Shown: positions 35,689-45,583, numbered from the stretch's first letter. The stretch is DNA of 64,000 bases from Deltaproteobacteria bacterium (GCA_026986785.1 JALSNW010000051.1:62001-126000), one strand, 5' to 3'. Notes: generated by a model not told the origin, from the sequence alone. Translations and numbers: made by a program.

Positions 35689-37608
35689 ATGGAGAAGTCG
35701 TCTCGGATTATACGTTACTCTCTTTTTGCATGTGCCTTTACACTCTGCCTTTCATGTTTTGTCCCCGTATGTATGAGCTCAAGCTGCGAGGAGTGTCACA
35801 GGGGTATCGAGTCAATCTCGGAAGAACCGTCCATGAAGGGGCTTTCGTGTAGTTTTTGCCACAAGGGTGATCCCGATGCCCCTACCAAGGAAGGCGCTCA
35901 CGAGGATATGTGGGCGAATCCGTCAGACTACCGGGTGGCCAAGCATACATGTGGACAGTGTCACGGGCAGATACTCGAACGTTCCCAAAAATCCCTTCAC
36001 GCCACGAGTGCAGGGATTATAAGTGCCACACGCTATACCTGGGCCGCCCAGAATACCAGAAGTGCCCTGTATGCAAATTACGAGGTGAGGGATGACGATG
36101 GGGTTATCCCCAAGGAAAAAGGGGCATTGCCAGGTCTCAAGACCCTACCTTCTTTTGATCCAAACAAGCCGGATGGTATGGAAAACAGCCCTGCCGACGA
36201 CTATCTCAGGGAGGAATGCCTGAGATGCCACATCTATAGCTACGGGGCTGAGCGCCCGGGAGACTATCGTGCAAGTGGCTGTGCTGCCTGCCATATGCCC
36301 TATGCGGACGATGGCATATATCGAGGTGCCGACAAGGCCATTGGAAAACATGGCCCAGTTGCCAGGCCGAGATTTCACAGGATTACCAGGCTCATACCCC
36401 CTGAACAGTGTATCCATTGTCACAACAGAGGTGGCAGGACGGGTGTAAGTTTTATAGGCACAATGGAATCAGACGGTTATGGTTCTCCCTGGTCTACACG
36501 CCCTGGTCAAAAAGGCGGTGAGAAGCTGCATGGGAAATACTACAACCACCTCAGTCCAGATGTACATTATGAAAAGGGCCTTTATTGTATTGATTGTCAT
36601 ACAGAACAAGACTGTCATGGAGATGGAAACATCTATGGCAAAAAAGAAGAGGCTGTGGAGATAGAATGTCAGGACTGCCATGGCACTCCAGATGCTCAAA
36701 GCATTCTCAAGACCTCGTGGGGAAACCCCATGAAGTCCTTGAAGCAGGTGGAAGGAAAGATAGTCCTCACATCGGTCACGGGCAAAGAGTATGTAGTCCC
36801 CCAGGTCAAGGATGTTATCAAAAGAGGTCCGGCCTCGGCACGAAGTGCAATGGGGCTTTCCTCTCATATGAAGAGGCTTGAATGTTATGCATGCCATTGC
36901 AGGTGGGCGCCTCAATGCTATGGTTGTCATGCCCAACAGGATTGTGGTGAGCCGTCTCATGATTGGTTGAGGTATAGAGTTGCTAGAGATCCCTCCAGGG
37001 CAGGAAAGGCAATATTCAGGGAACAGGATTGTTTCAAGTGGAGGGAAACCAGGTCATATCTGAGATGGGAGGAGCCGGCCCTTGGAATAAATTCAGAGGG
37101 GAAGGTGGCCCCGTTTATCCCTGGCTGCCAGGTGATCTTTACCCAGATTGGTCCAGATGGAAAGGTCAGGGCACATAATAAGGTTTTTACCACCTATGAT
37201 GGACTGTATGGAATTGCCACAAACCCGATCCAGCCCCACACGGTCAGCAGAAAGGCCAGGACGTGTGAGAGCTGCCATGCCAATCCCAAGGCCCTGGGCC
37301 TTGGCTCTGGTATCTATGATAGCCGGGCAAATGGTCTGGCTCTGCCTTTTGAACTGGAGCAGATAGTGACTATAGATGGCAAGCAACTCCAAGCCACGAG
37401 CCATGATGGTGCCCGCCCCTTCAATAGAAAGGAACTGATGAAGATGAGGAGGGTCGACATATGTGCGGCCTGCCATAAGTATATGGAAGATCCTTCATTC
37501 TGGAAGGACGTAGAGAGGCAGAATGGTCTTGCCCCTGATGACAAGATACATAGCCAAATCTTGGGGGATCTCCTTAAGTCCTCTGTAGGAGGCAACAAAG
37601 ACAGGTGA
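35689..37608 (+). CDS. Dodecaheme c-type cytochrome
   Basis: 639 residues with an N-terminal signal segment (ACAFTLCLSCFVPVCMSS). I count twelve CXXCH heme sites: CEECH, CSFCH, CGQCH, CLRCH, CAACH, CIHCH, CIDCH, CQDCH, CYACH, CYGCH, CESCH, CAACH. The spacing is uneven, with a long heme-free part (about residues 425-525) that could hold a catalytic or docking domain. It is a periplasmic or surface electron carrier, or an oxidoreductase of sulfur, nitrogen or metal compounds; the class is not recognised. AAGGGGGG precedes ATG 35689. No other cytochrome gene is adjacent. Confidence 0.85.
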   Translation: MEKSSRIIRYSLFACAFTLCLSCFVPVCMSSSCEECHRGIESISEEPSMKGLSCSFCHKGDPDAPTKEGAHEDMWANPSDYRVAKHTCGQCHGQILERSQKSLHATSAGIISATRYTWAAQNTRSALYANYEVRDDDGVIPKEKGALPGLKTLPSFDPNKPDGMENSPADDYLREECLRCHIYSYGAERPGDYRASGCAACHMPYADDGIYRGADKAIGKHGPVARPRFHRITRLIPPEQCIHCHNRGGRTGVSFIGTMESDGYGSPWSTRPGQKGGEKLHGKYYNHLSPDVHYEKGLYCIDCHTEQDCHGDGNIYGKKEEAVEIECQDCHGTPDAQSILKTSWGNPMKSLKQVEGKIVLTSVTGKEYVVPQVKDVIKRGPASARSAMGLSSHMKRLECYACHCRWAPQCYGCHAQQDCGEPSHDWLRYRVARDPSRAGKAIFREQDCFKWRETRSYLRWEEPALGINSEGKVAPFIPGCQVIFTQIGPDGKVRAHNKVFTTYDGLYGIATNPIQPHTVSRKARTCESCHANPKALGLGSGIYDSRANGLALPFELEQIVTIDGKQLQATSHDGARPFNRKELMKMRRVDICAACHKYMEDPSFWKDVERQNGLAPDDKIHSQILGDLLKSSVGGNKDR

Positions 37609-37994
37609 TCGAAGAGTTAATCACTTGATGGTTCGTTTAGGCCAATGACTATCACCAAATCTTTTGGTGGCAGAACTCCAATATATCCCCTCCGGAGGTA
37701 GCCATCCCTATATGTTGCCATAGGGCAGCCATCTTTTGGCACTTGTAGGAAAATACATTCACGTTTTTTTACACACCCCCTGTTCGTATTGTAAAACCCC
37801 CTTTAACACCAGCGTTTTTTGCCTATTTTTGCATGGTTTTTTGGCATGCTATTAGCTACTTCATCAAATCTGTTTAATGGATTTTTTCAAAGCCTAAAGA
37901 CCTGTTTGGGGAAAAAATGGCTTCCGAACATATCCAGGTATGTCTGTTGCTCTTAATGATCTAAACAGACCGTCATCAACCAGGAGGAAGTGAT
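37609..37994. other. Intergenic region upstream of the FN3/malectin-like gene
   Basis: Carries two small hairpins, CACCAAA/TTTTGGTG (37653-37669) and CCCTAT/ATAGGG near 37707-37726, the direct repeat AGCCATC, and two ACCCCCT motifs 20 bases apart (about 37774 and 37794) ahead of a sigma-54 promoter. Further down, the leader contains the 7-bp stem GTCTGTT/AACAGAC. No known riboswitch consensus fits. Confidence 0.45.
37841..37857 (+). promoter_or_regulatory. Sigma-54 promoter of the FN3/malectin-like gene
   Basis: TTGGCATGCTATTAGCT: GG at 37843-37844 and GC at 37855-37856 give exact N10 spacing. It matches TGGCA at -24 and T-GC at -12. Predicted start near 37868 gives a 127-base leader. Confidence 0.65.
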
Positions 37995-39752
37995 ATGAAA
38001 ATCCGCTGCTTTCATAAAAAATATATAAAAATTAATGGATTGAGTGCGATGCTCCCAGTTGCAAGCGAAGGTTTAAAACTTTTGCCCTATAAAAAAAGTT
38101 TTAAATTGCCCTTAAATATTTTTTGTCTATTTGTGGCCTTCTGTTTTTTTGGGCCCCAGGTTATCATGGCCGCCAGTGTCACGTTGAGCTGGAATAGAAA
38201 TCAGGAGCCGGATATAGCTGGTTACAAGATCTTTTATGGCACAGCCTCGCATCAATACAGCCAATCCGAGACAATCAACGATAGTCGGCACAGCCCTCTG
38301 GAGATTTCCCATGTCATCTCCAATCTGGACGACGGCAAGACCTATTATTTTGCAGTAAAGGCCTTTGATTTGGCAGGTCAGACGAGTGATTTCTCTGATG
38401 AGATATCCATAACCATCCCTTCGTCTACAAGTGGTTCTGGAGGCGATGAAGGCTCAGGTGGTTCTGATGATTCTGGCTCTACGGGTGACAGCGGAGGAGA
38501 TGACGATACGGTTAGTGGCCCTATGGAGTTCAAGGTGAACTTCCAGCCAGCCAATGCCCCGATTCCCAGTGGTTTTGCTGCAGATTCGGGCCAGTGGTAC
38601 AGCTCCTCGACAGGTTACGGCTGGGTGGGCCAGAGACCCCAAGTCTATGATCTCAACAGCAGAAGATCAAAGGATCAGCAGCACGACACCCTGGCCAAGG
38701 TGAACAGCAGTATGAAGTGGGAGCTTGCCGTACCCGCAGGCGACTACGAGGTAACTGTCTGTATAGGCAGCCCTACGAACCAATATCTATTTCAGGGTGT
38801 TTATGTGGAAGGAAATAGGCTTTTTTATAACACAACGACATGGGCTGGAAAGTGGATGGAAAAGACTACAAAAGTACATGTCTCAGATGGCAAACTCACC
38901 CTGAGCTTCAAGAATATCCTAAGGTTCTTTGTTGCCCTCGATTATGTGATTGTCCGCAGTGAGGATACAGGCGTTTCCGTTCATCAAAATCAACCTCCAA
39001 TCCCTGTAATCTCCACGTCTACCAGAAGTGGCCAGGCACCTTTTGAAGTTCAGTTCAATGGTAGTGGTTCCTCTGATCCGGATGGTAGTATTGTCCTCTA
39101 TCATTGGGATTTTGGGGATGGTGAAACTCTCAATGGTGCGGTTACCAGCCATGTATTTTCGTCTCCAGGTTCTTATACCGTAAGGCTTACAGTAAAAGAC
39201 GACGATGGCCTGTCTCGTTCCAAGACTGTAACTATTACGGCTACTGGTTCTGATGATTCTGGCTCTACGGGTGACAGCGGAGGAGATGACGATACGGTTA
39301 GTGGCCCTATGGAGTTCAAGGTGAACTTCCAGCCAGCCAATGCCCCGATTCCCAGTGGTTTTGCTGCAGATTCGGGCCAGTGGTACAGCTCCTCGACAGG
39401 TTACGGCTGGGTGGGCCAGAGACCCCAAGTCTATGATCTCAACAGCAGAAGATCAAAGGATCAGCAGCACGACACCCTGGCCAAGGTGAACAGCAGTATG
39501 AAGTGGGAGCTTGCCGTACCCGCAGGCGACTACGAGGTGACCGTTTGTGTGGGGAGTGCCACAGCTCCTTATTTCTTCCAGGGTGTACAGGTTGAGGGAA
39601 AGAGCTTCTTCTCTGGGCTGACTACCTTCCCTGGTCATTGGGAAGAAAAGACAAGACAAGTCCATGTGTCCGATGGCAAGCTCACGCTTAAATTCTTTAC
39701 CATCTCCAGATCCTTCGTGGCCCTGGATTATGTGATCGTCAAGAAAAAGTAA
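37995..39752 (+). CDS. Secreted multidomain protein: FN3, malectin-like, PKD, malectin-like
   Basis: 585 residues. AGGAGGAAG precedes ATG 37995. A long basic N-terminal stretch leads to the hydrophobic export segment (about 38-58, ending VIMA). Next come a fibronectin type III domain (about 60-140), a Gly/Ser/Asp linker, a malectin-like beta-sandwich (about 175-310), a PKD domain (about 330-415: GSGSSDPDGSIVLYHWDFGDG), the same linker again, and a second malectin-like module to the end. The two linker-plus-module N-halves are encoded by identical DNA while their C-halves differ. All modules bind carbohydrate or protein outside the cell. No sorting signal was found at the C-terminus. Confidence 0.85.
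   Translation: MKIRCFHKKYIKINGLSAMLPVASEGLKLLPYKKSFKLPLNIFCLFVAFCFFGPQVIMAASVTLSWNRNQEPDIAGYKIFYGTASHQYSQSETINDSRHSPLEISHVISNLDDGKTYYFAVKAFDLAGQTSDFSDEISITIPSSTSGSGGDEGSGGSDDSGSTGDSGGDDDTVSGPMEFKVNFQPANAPIPSGFAADSGQWYSSSTGYGWVGQRPQVYDLNSRRSKDQQHDTLAKVNSSMKWELAVPAGDYEVTVCIGSPTNQYLFQGVYVEGNRLFYNTTTWAGKWMEKTTKVHVSDGKLTLSFKNILRFFVALDYVIVRSEDTGVSVHQNQPPIPVISTSTRSGQAPFEVQFNGSGSSDPDGSIVLYHWDFGDGETLNGAVTSHVFSSPGSYTVRLTVKDDDGLSRSKTVTITATGSDDSGSTGDSGGDDDTVSGPMEFKVNFQPANAPIPSGFAADSGQWYSSSTGYGWVGQRPQVYDLNSRRSKDQQHDTLAKVNSSMKWELAVPAGDYEVTVCVGSATAPYFFQGVQVEGKSFFSGLTTFPGHWEEKTRQVHVSDGKLTLKFFTISRSFVALDYVIVKKK
38459..38752 (+). repeat. 294-bp perfect direct repeat, copy 1
   Basis: Identical base for base to 39245-39538, offset 786. 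It encodes the acidic linker and the first half of the malectin-like module. Both edges are sharp: similarity drops immediately outside. Confidence 0.97.
39245..39538 (+). repeat. 294-bp perfect direct repeat, copy 2
   Basis: Second copy of the repeat starting at 38459. Synonymous positions are also identical, so homogenisation by gene conversion or duplication was recent. Confidence 0.97.
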
Positions 39753-39785
39753 GGCCTTTTCTCTATATGAAATAGAGACATGGGC

Positions 39786-39822
39786 GAAAAGGAGGCGTCA
39801 TCATGAGGTGAGCCTCCTTTTC
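39786..39822. terminator. Bidirectional terminator between FN3/malectin-like gene and GT2
   Basis: An 11-bp perfect stem GAAAAGGAGGC / GCCTCCTTTTC (39786-39796, 39812-39822) with a 15-base loop. It touches the stop codon of the convergent glycosyltransferase. Confidence 0.8.
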
Positions 39823-40966
39823 TATTCAATATAATCCTGACCTTTGCCAAAGTGCCTTGTGTGTCTCCATCCCTTGCCTCTATCCCAAATGGCCTGCATA
39901 AGATGCATCACCTGGATGCCCATCTGCCAGAATGGGAACACGACTGCAATGGGGCCTATTCGATAAGGCTTAAAGACAAGGCTTGGAAATATCCATGCCA
40001 GCCAAGGGAAAAGGAGGAAGGGGGTCATCGTCTCCCAACTAAATGGGCAAAGCATGTGATTCAAGAGTGCAGATATGAATGCAAGCCAAAACACTGGTTT
40101 TGGCAATAGAGCCCAGATGACAGAAATGGCGAAAAGGGGTTTCCTCTTCAGTAGCGAGATGCATTCTATTGCTATTGCCATTCGACCTCTCAACCATCTG
40201 CTCCCTTGGACAACACCTGATTTGAGCGCAATAGGCTTTTCATCCAAGACCCAGATGCAGTCGTACCAGTGGATGGGTATGTTCTTTTCGCAGAGCCTGA
40301 TTTGGTAGTAGATGTCCTCTACAAGGCCCATGTCTTCTGTCCAAGGTGCCCTGTGAACCAATATGTCTTTCCTGAACAGCATACCTGTCCCGCACAGGTT
40401 GGCACTGAGTCCAAATACTGCACGTCCTCTTTGGATGACCCTATTTAAGAATGCATATATTACAGTGATCATCTTGGTTGTCATGGAGTGTCCTGGGTTG
40501 GAAGGCCGAACCTCCACCTGGACAACTTCTGGGCTCAATGCCAATACATGGGGCAGCAGGTGCCAGAAATTGGCCGACAGTACGTTGTCTGCATCCATCA
40601 CCATCAGATATCGCCAGTGCTGGTTTTTGTAGTGCTGAAGCGCAGCCGAGAGTGCCTTGGACTTGGTCGAGTTGGCACCCTTGTCGAAAATAAATGCCTC
40701 GAAGCCTGCTCTTTTACTATGTCAAGGGTGCGATCTGTACAATGGTCAGCAATCACCACCACCCTGGCAGGACAATCCTTCAGGGAAGAAAGGGTATGGC
40801 CTATAACCATTTCTTCATTATGGGCCGGTATGAGAAGGAGTATATCTGGGAGGTGGTTTCTGCGTCTCAACCTATTTGAGAAAAAAGGGGATGCGACGAG
40901 GAGTAGAAATATCGTGGCATCCCATATTAATAAGAGAGAGAAAAAAAGATAAAAGATGGCCTGCAT
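39822..40966 (-). pseudogene. Glycosyltransferase family 2, interrupted by a -1 frameshift
   Basis: Two reading frames together make one GT2 of about 380 residues. The first (from ATG 40966) has a membrane anchor and LPDILLLIPAHNEE, then loses frame after ADHCTDRTLDIVKEQ. The second continues FEAFIFDKGANSTKSKAL, MDADN (metal-binding DXD-like) and QGSRWLRGR, then ends in membrane helices. The break lies at about 40704-40708, where one base is missing in a GG run. The flanking protein reads perfectly, so this is either a very recent mutation or an assembly error. If intact it is a processive-type membrane GT2 for exopolysaccharide. Confidence 0.85.
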
Positions 40967-41002
40967 CTGCCTAAATCAGTCCACTATTCAATGGGGTACG
41001 GA

Positions 41003-44000
41003 TCATAATCGTTGTTCCAATATCTCCATGAACGTCTTGGTTGTCTTTCGAATCATCTGTTCCACATTGTATTTTTCCTCTACGAGTTTTCTCCTCTTGG
41101 GCCCATGAGACCTCCAAAAATCCCTTCGTTCCAGCATGTCTTCCATGGCCTCGACCAGGGGATCCAGATTGTCAGCTCTGGTCTCCTGGGTATAGATTCC
41201 CAGGTTTTCACCCTTGACATTGGTTATCGAGCCAAAGCTATTGGGGACGAGGATGCCAATCCAGTCTTCTGTCAGGACGTCTGCCGCCCCCCCGACATCT
41301 GTCAGGATGACTGGAAGACCGAAATACAGTGCCTCGGTCTTGGCGATGCTCCAACCCTCCACTATGGAAGGCATCAACAAGCAATCCGCAAGCCTGTAGA
41401 GATCGGCCTTCTCTTTGATGAAACCTGGAAAGAGGATTTTTTCTTCCAGGCCGGATTCGGCAATTCTCTGCTTTAGTCCCTGGAAGTAGGTAGGATCCAT
41501 TACATTCCCTGCACATAGGATTCTTGCCTCAGGGTAGGTCTCGAGTATCCTTGAAAGGGCACTTATCATGATATGGTGATTTTTTCTACCATCTATGGAT
41601 GCCGGGTTCAGGAAGACGAAATCCCTTTCAGACAGGCCAAGTTTCGATCTCGTGATGCTTGGAGGTATCTGAGAGACGAGTTTGAGTAGTACAGTATCAA
41701 CACCATTCGGGATCACGGTTATCTTGTCCTTGGGGATGGTGAGTACCTTGGTCAAATACTCTCTTACAGATGATGAAACGGCTATGTAGTGGGCAATGTA
41801 TTTGTCTTTTCGTATGAAGTCCTGTCTTTGAGCCTTGTCGAACCAGACATAGGCGTTGTGGATAGTGGCAACAATTGGAATATCGAGTTTTTCGGTCAAA
41901 TCGAGGCTGAAATCACAATAGTGGGAATTTATCAGGCAGATTTTTCTCTGTTTCAAGAAATTTTCATACGTCTCAAGATCTCCTTTAAAGACTTGTACAT
42001 CCAAACCCTGTCTTTGGGCATTCTCTGCCATCAATCCCCCGTCTTTGGCACATGTTATTGTGACATCGTACATGTTTTTGTCGAATTGTGATGCCAAGTT
42101 GAAGACTACCTCCTCGAGTCCTCCCTTGTCCAAGGAGTTTATTTCAAGGGCAATGGCCCTCCGGTCTTTGGATGGCCTCAGAGGTGTAGGAGGTTTGGGG
42201 AAGAAGGCCTTTTTCCCGCCACATTTCTTGTCTATGAACAGGTCGTTGTTGGCTGCAGCAAATAGAAATCTTGCCAAGGCCCCAGGAGAGTGTTTGTCCA
42301 GATAAGCGTCACATGTGGTCTTGTCTGGTTTGCATTTCAAGGCCTTTTCTATGATGGAGTGAATCTTTCGGTCTTGGCAGAGACCAAACCAATACGGTGC
42401 CTCGGGTGAGTATCTGAGGCTATCTGGGGCCAGAAATGGCTTGGCAATGGTGAGTGAATATGCATACTTGTGAGTTATATCTGTGATAGAATATGTTTCT
42501 TGGACAGGCATCCATAGGGCAGATACGGCCCCTGCAAGGGGATATAGCTGCTCCAGGGAGTCGAAATGGAAAAAGTGTATATTTGTCCTATTGAAGAGAT
42601 GCCCGTGTCTTTTTTTGTCTTTTTTGTCCTGAGAGGCAAAGACAAGATCCACTTCTTTGAAGGCATCTGCAGTCTCGGATACCAAGTCTTCATCCACAGC
42701 ATCAAGGCTGTCTATGGAGAGGAGGATATGGCCACCTTGCCAGGGAAACTGCCAAATGGGGAACTTGTCCTCCCGTGCCTTTCTCAGTAGATCCGGTCCA
42801 CACAATGGAATCGGAACCAAGATGGTGTCTTCCTTTTGGAGAATGGATAGGTCATTGAAGGTGGTATGGTCATCCAACAGGAGCTTTCTAAGGCTCATAC
42901 TTTCTTTGAGATGTGCAGGGGGGCTGTCACCATGTTTTGAGAGCAGGCCGCACCAGATGTCCAGCTTTTCCGTCAGACCGTCAGTAAGTTTGGATAAGCC
43001 CTCTATCCAATCGGTCAATATGAAGACTTTTCCCCCTGTATTCTGCATTAGGTTGGCACGATATGAGGAGATGGAAACGTGGGGCAGCACGAGTTTGCCA
43101 TGGAACTCAATGTCTTCGGGGATGACTACCCGAAAGCCGCAGCCCTCTTCCTGTAATCCCTCGGCGAGACTGAACAGTGGACTTTTGGATTTGTCCAGGA
43201 CATCCCGAGATAGGATCAGTGTAAGAAATTTTTCCCTATAGTATTGTCTGCGATATCTATGGTCTTCTATGAGTTTTTTCACGTTGTGGCAGATATGGGT
43301 GTCTCCATATCTGCCACTCAATGAGTTCTTGTGTACCCTATATTGATAAAGGACCTTGTCAGAATCACATTTTTCAATATTAAAAAGCTCCTTGGTCCTC
43401 AGCCAATAATCGTAATCTTCTGTGCCAAGGAGCCTGGGATCATAGGGGCCGAGCGCCTGGGCCACATCCTGCCTGTACATGAATGCGGCATTGATAAAGT
43501 TGTCTGGTACTGCGTCAAGCGCCTTGATTTCAGAAGGCAAATTCAGGATGCTCGATCCCTTGGATACCTGATTCTGTATCCTATAATCGGAATCCGTAAG
43601 GGGTTGTCCATCTTCCCCAATGACCTCCACATTGCCATAGGTCAGATCCACGTCTGGCCTCTTGAACAGGAAACAGGCCAATGTCTCTATCTGCCAAGGC
43701 AGCATTATGTTGTCAGCCGATGTCCAGGAATAGAAGACCCCCTTCGCAAAACGAAATCCATTGGTCAATGCCCCTGGCAATTTCTGATTTTCCTGGGTGA
43801 GAAACGTGATGTTTTTCCTGCCTATGTAAGGTGCTAGAACCTGCTGTAAGTCGTCTGTAGAACCATCATCTACGATGACGATCTGGATGTTTGGATAGGT
43901 CTGGTTCAATATACTCTCAACAGCAAGCCTGGCACTTGCTGCATGATTGTAAATAGGCAGCACTACGGTAATCAAAGGTGGCCTGTGGATGAGACAAGGG

Positions 44001-45583
44001 TCTAAAGATAATGGCTTTTCACCAATGTTTTTTTCTCTCTCTACATCATGTGGGGCCTCACCTCGGATAGTCTTTTTACCATGGCCAGTCCCTGGGCTCT
44101 TGACAGTTCCACCTGGTTGATCCATAGACGACAGGAGCTTGGCCTTTAGCTTTGGCCCGTATTTGGCCCGTATCCCAAGGGGTAACAGATGCCAGAGCTG
44201 TTGTGCCATGCCTATGAGATTACGTCCTCCCCTGGCAAAGAGAGAACAAAGTCGTAGGGTGCATCGTACAAAGCGGCGATTAAGGAATCTCTCTCTTTCC
44301 TCCAGGTCCCTTTGGTAGCCTTCAAGCCACTTCAGTTTTTCATCCAATGAACTATTCCATTCATCGAGCTCCTTTTCCCTGTCTGCAAGCCTCTTATATT
44401 CTCTATGCAATTTCTCGTATTCATGGTTCAATCTCTTGGATTCTTCCCTCAGCTCTCTCCTCTCTGCCAATATATCCGGGACTTCTTGTCTATATCTCTC
44501 AAGTTCAGCCTTTAATTTTACCAGGTTCGGTACATTTTCTATGTGGATCTTGAATCCTGCCAGCTCACCTTCTGTGATGGCCAATTTTTTTGATAGATCC
44601 AGCAGCCTCTCATCCCTGAGGTCCAGGAAGCCTTGGCGCTGTTCTATCTTCTTCAGGAGTAGCTGGGGTATCTTCAGGGATGGGTCGAGCTGTCTGGCCC
44701 TATTGAGAAAAAGCCTACACCATGGCAAAAGTTCAATAAGCCCTGATCGAATGAGGTGTTCTGTAAGCCTGACATATTTCACAGCCCTTTCCCTTGTAGC
44801 CTTTTCTCCAAGGTCCTTTTTCAGTTCTGGATATATGTCTTCTATCCGGAGCCTATATAGTGCCTTGATCAATACATAGGCCCTTTCAAAATTTACGGCC
44901 TCTTCAGCCTTATAGGTGAGGTTTTCTCCATGCCATCTGTAATATAGAAGTGGCTCGTGTAACCAGAATGCCTTGCCTGTTGGCAGCAATCTCATCCAGA
45001 GATCGTAATCTTGGGTATAGATGAGACTTTCATCAAACCCACCAACTGCCTTGAGGCTGTCTATACGAATGAGTGCCGATGGGGCTGGTATGAAGTTTCT
45101 CTCGAATAGGTTCGGTAGTATGTGCCGTTCATCTTCAAAGGGGACTCGATGCCATTTCTGGATCTCCAGATTTTTGTCAATGACCTTGCCATTGGCATCT
45201 ACGGGGATCTGATCTGAAAAGATACATATGCTCTCTGGTCTTTGCCTTAGTACCTGGACCTGTTTTGAAAGTTTTGATACGTGGAAATAGTCGTCCGAGG
45301 GCAAGAAATTAAAGAATTCTCCCTTGGCCAAGGTAACAGCCCTATTGAGGGTGGGGCTCAGACCCATGTTTTGCTGGTGGAATATCCTTATCTTGGGCTG
45401 GTCTTCATATGAATCTATTATCTCTGGAGTGGCGTCTGTAGAGCCATCATCTATTATTATGAGCTCCCAGTCCTTGAAATCTTGTGCCAACACACTTTCA
45501 ATGGCTTCCTTGATGTATCCTTCATGATTGAATGCTGGTATTGCTATGGTAACAAAGGGGCGTTTTGTTTCCTGGCTTTTCAT
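41003..45583 (-). CDS. Giant three-module glycosyltransferase (GT2 - coiled coil - GT2 - linker - GT4)
   Basis: 1526 residues. Module 1 (about 8-245) is a GT2 with TIAIPAFNHEGYIKEAIES, IIDDGSTD and FLPSDD. A strongly charged coiled coil runs from about 312 to 436. Module 2 (about 537-790) is another GT2 with VVLPIYNHAASARLAVESIL, IVDDGSTDD and TSADN. Residues about 795-1130 form a domain I do not recognise. Module 3 (about 1150-1520) is a GT-B/GT4 with VIPNGVD, PASIDGRKNH and EGWSIAKTEALYFGLPVI. Fused enzymes of this kind build a repeating unit in one complex; the coiled coil may oligomerise it or set chain length. Cytoplasmic; no membrane segments. Confidence 0.9.
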   Translation of the reverse strand: MKSQETKRPFVTIAIPAFNHEGYIKEAIESVLAQDFKDWELIIIDDGSTDATPEIIDSYEDQPKIRIFHQQNMGLSPTLNRAVTLAKGEFFNFLPSDDYFHVSKLSKQVQVLRQRPESICIFSDQIPVDANGKVIDKNLEIQKWHRVPFEDERHILPNLFERNFIPAPSALIRIDSLKAVGGFDESLIYTQDYDLWMRLLPTGKAFWLHEPLLYYRWHGENLTYKAEEAVNFERAYVLIKALYRLRIEDIYPELKKDLGEKATRERAVKYVRLTEHLIRSGLIELLPWCRLFLNRARQLDPSLKIPQLLLKKIEQRQGFLDLRDERLLDLSKKLAITEGELAGFKIHIENVPNLVKLKAELERYRQEVPDILAERRELREESKRLNHEYEKLHREYKRLADREKELDEWNSSLDEKLKWLEGYQRDLEERERFLNRRFVRCTLRLCSLFARGGRNLIGMAQQLWHLLPLGIRAKYGPKLKAKLLSSMDQPGGTVKSPGTGHGKKTIRGEAPHDVEREKNIGEKPLSLDPCLIHRPPLITVVLPIYNHAASARLAVESILNQTYPNIQIVIVDDGSTDDLQQVLAPYIGRKNITFLTQENQKLPGALTNGFRFAKGVFYSWTSADNIMLPWQIETLACFLFKRPDVDLTYGNVEVIGEDGQPLTDSDYRIQNQVSKGSSILNLPSEIKALDAVPDNFINAAFMYRQDVAQALGPYDPRLLGTEDYDYWLRTKELFNIEKCDSDKVLYQYRVHKNSLSGRYGDTHICHNVKKLIEDHRYRRQYYREKFLTLILSRDVLDKSKSPLFSLAEGLQEEGCGFRVVIPEDIEFHGKLVLPHVSISSYRANLMQNTGGKVFILTDWIEGLSKLTDGLTEKLDIWCGLLSKHGDSPPAHLKESMSLRKLLLDDHTTFNDLSILQKEDTILVPIPLCGPDLLRKAREDKFPIWQFPWQGGHILLSIDSLDAVDEDLVSETADAFKEVDLVFASQDKKDKKRHGHLFNRTNIHFFHFDSLEQLYPLAGAVSALWMPVQETYSITDITHKYAYSLTIAKPFLAPDSLRYSPEAPYWFGLCQDRKIHSIIEKALKCKPDKTTCDAYLDKHSPGALARFLFAAANNDLFIDKKCGGKKAFFPKPPTPLRPSKDRRAIALEINSLDKGGLEEVVFNLASQFDKNMYDVTITCAKDGGLMAENAQRQGLDVQVFKGDLETYENFLKQRKICLINSHYCDFSLDLTEKLDIPIVATIHNAYVWFDKAQRQDFIRKDKYIAHYIAVSSSVREYLTKVLTIPKDKITVIPNGVDTVLLKLVSQIPPSITRSKLGLSERDFVFLNPASIDGRKNHHIMISALSRILETYPEARILCAGNVMDPTYFQGLKQRIAESGLEEKILFPGFIKEKADLYRLADCLLMPSIVEGWSIAKTEALYFGLPVILTDVGGAADVLTEDWIGILVPNSFGSITNVKGENLGIYTQETRADNLDPLVEAMEDMLERRDFWRSHGPKRRKLVEEKYNVEQMIRKTTKTFMEILEQRL

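Noticed and set aside
37640-37745. Possible riboswitch (cyclic-di-GMP-like) upstream of the FN3/malectin-like gene
   Set aside because: Two hairpins and GC-rich loops are present, but the conserved GEMM core motifs are missing, and the element lies upstream of the predicted transcription start.
40604-40966. Programmed frameshift in the GT2 gene
   Set aside because: No slippery heptamer or downstream structure was seen; a simple one-base loss explains it.
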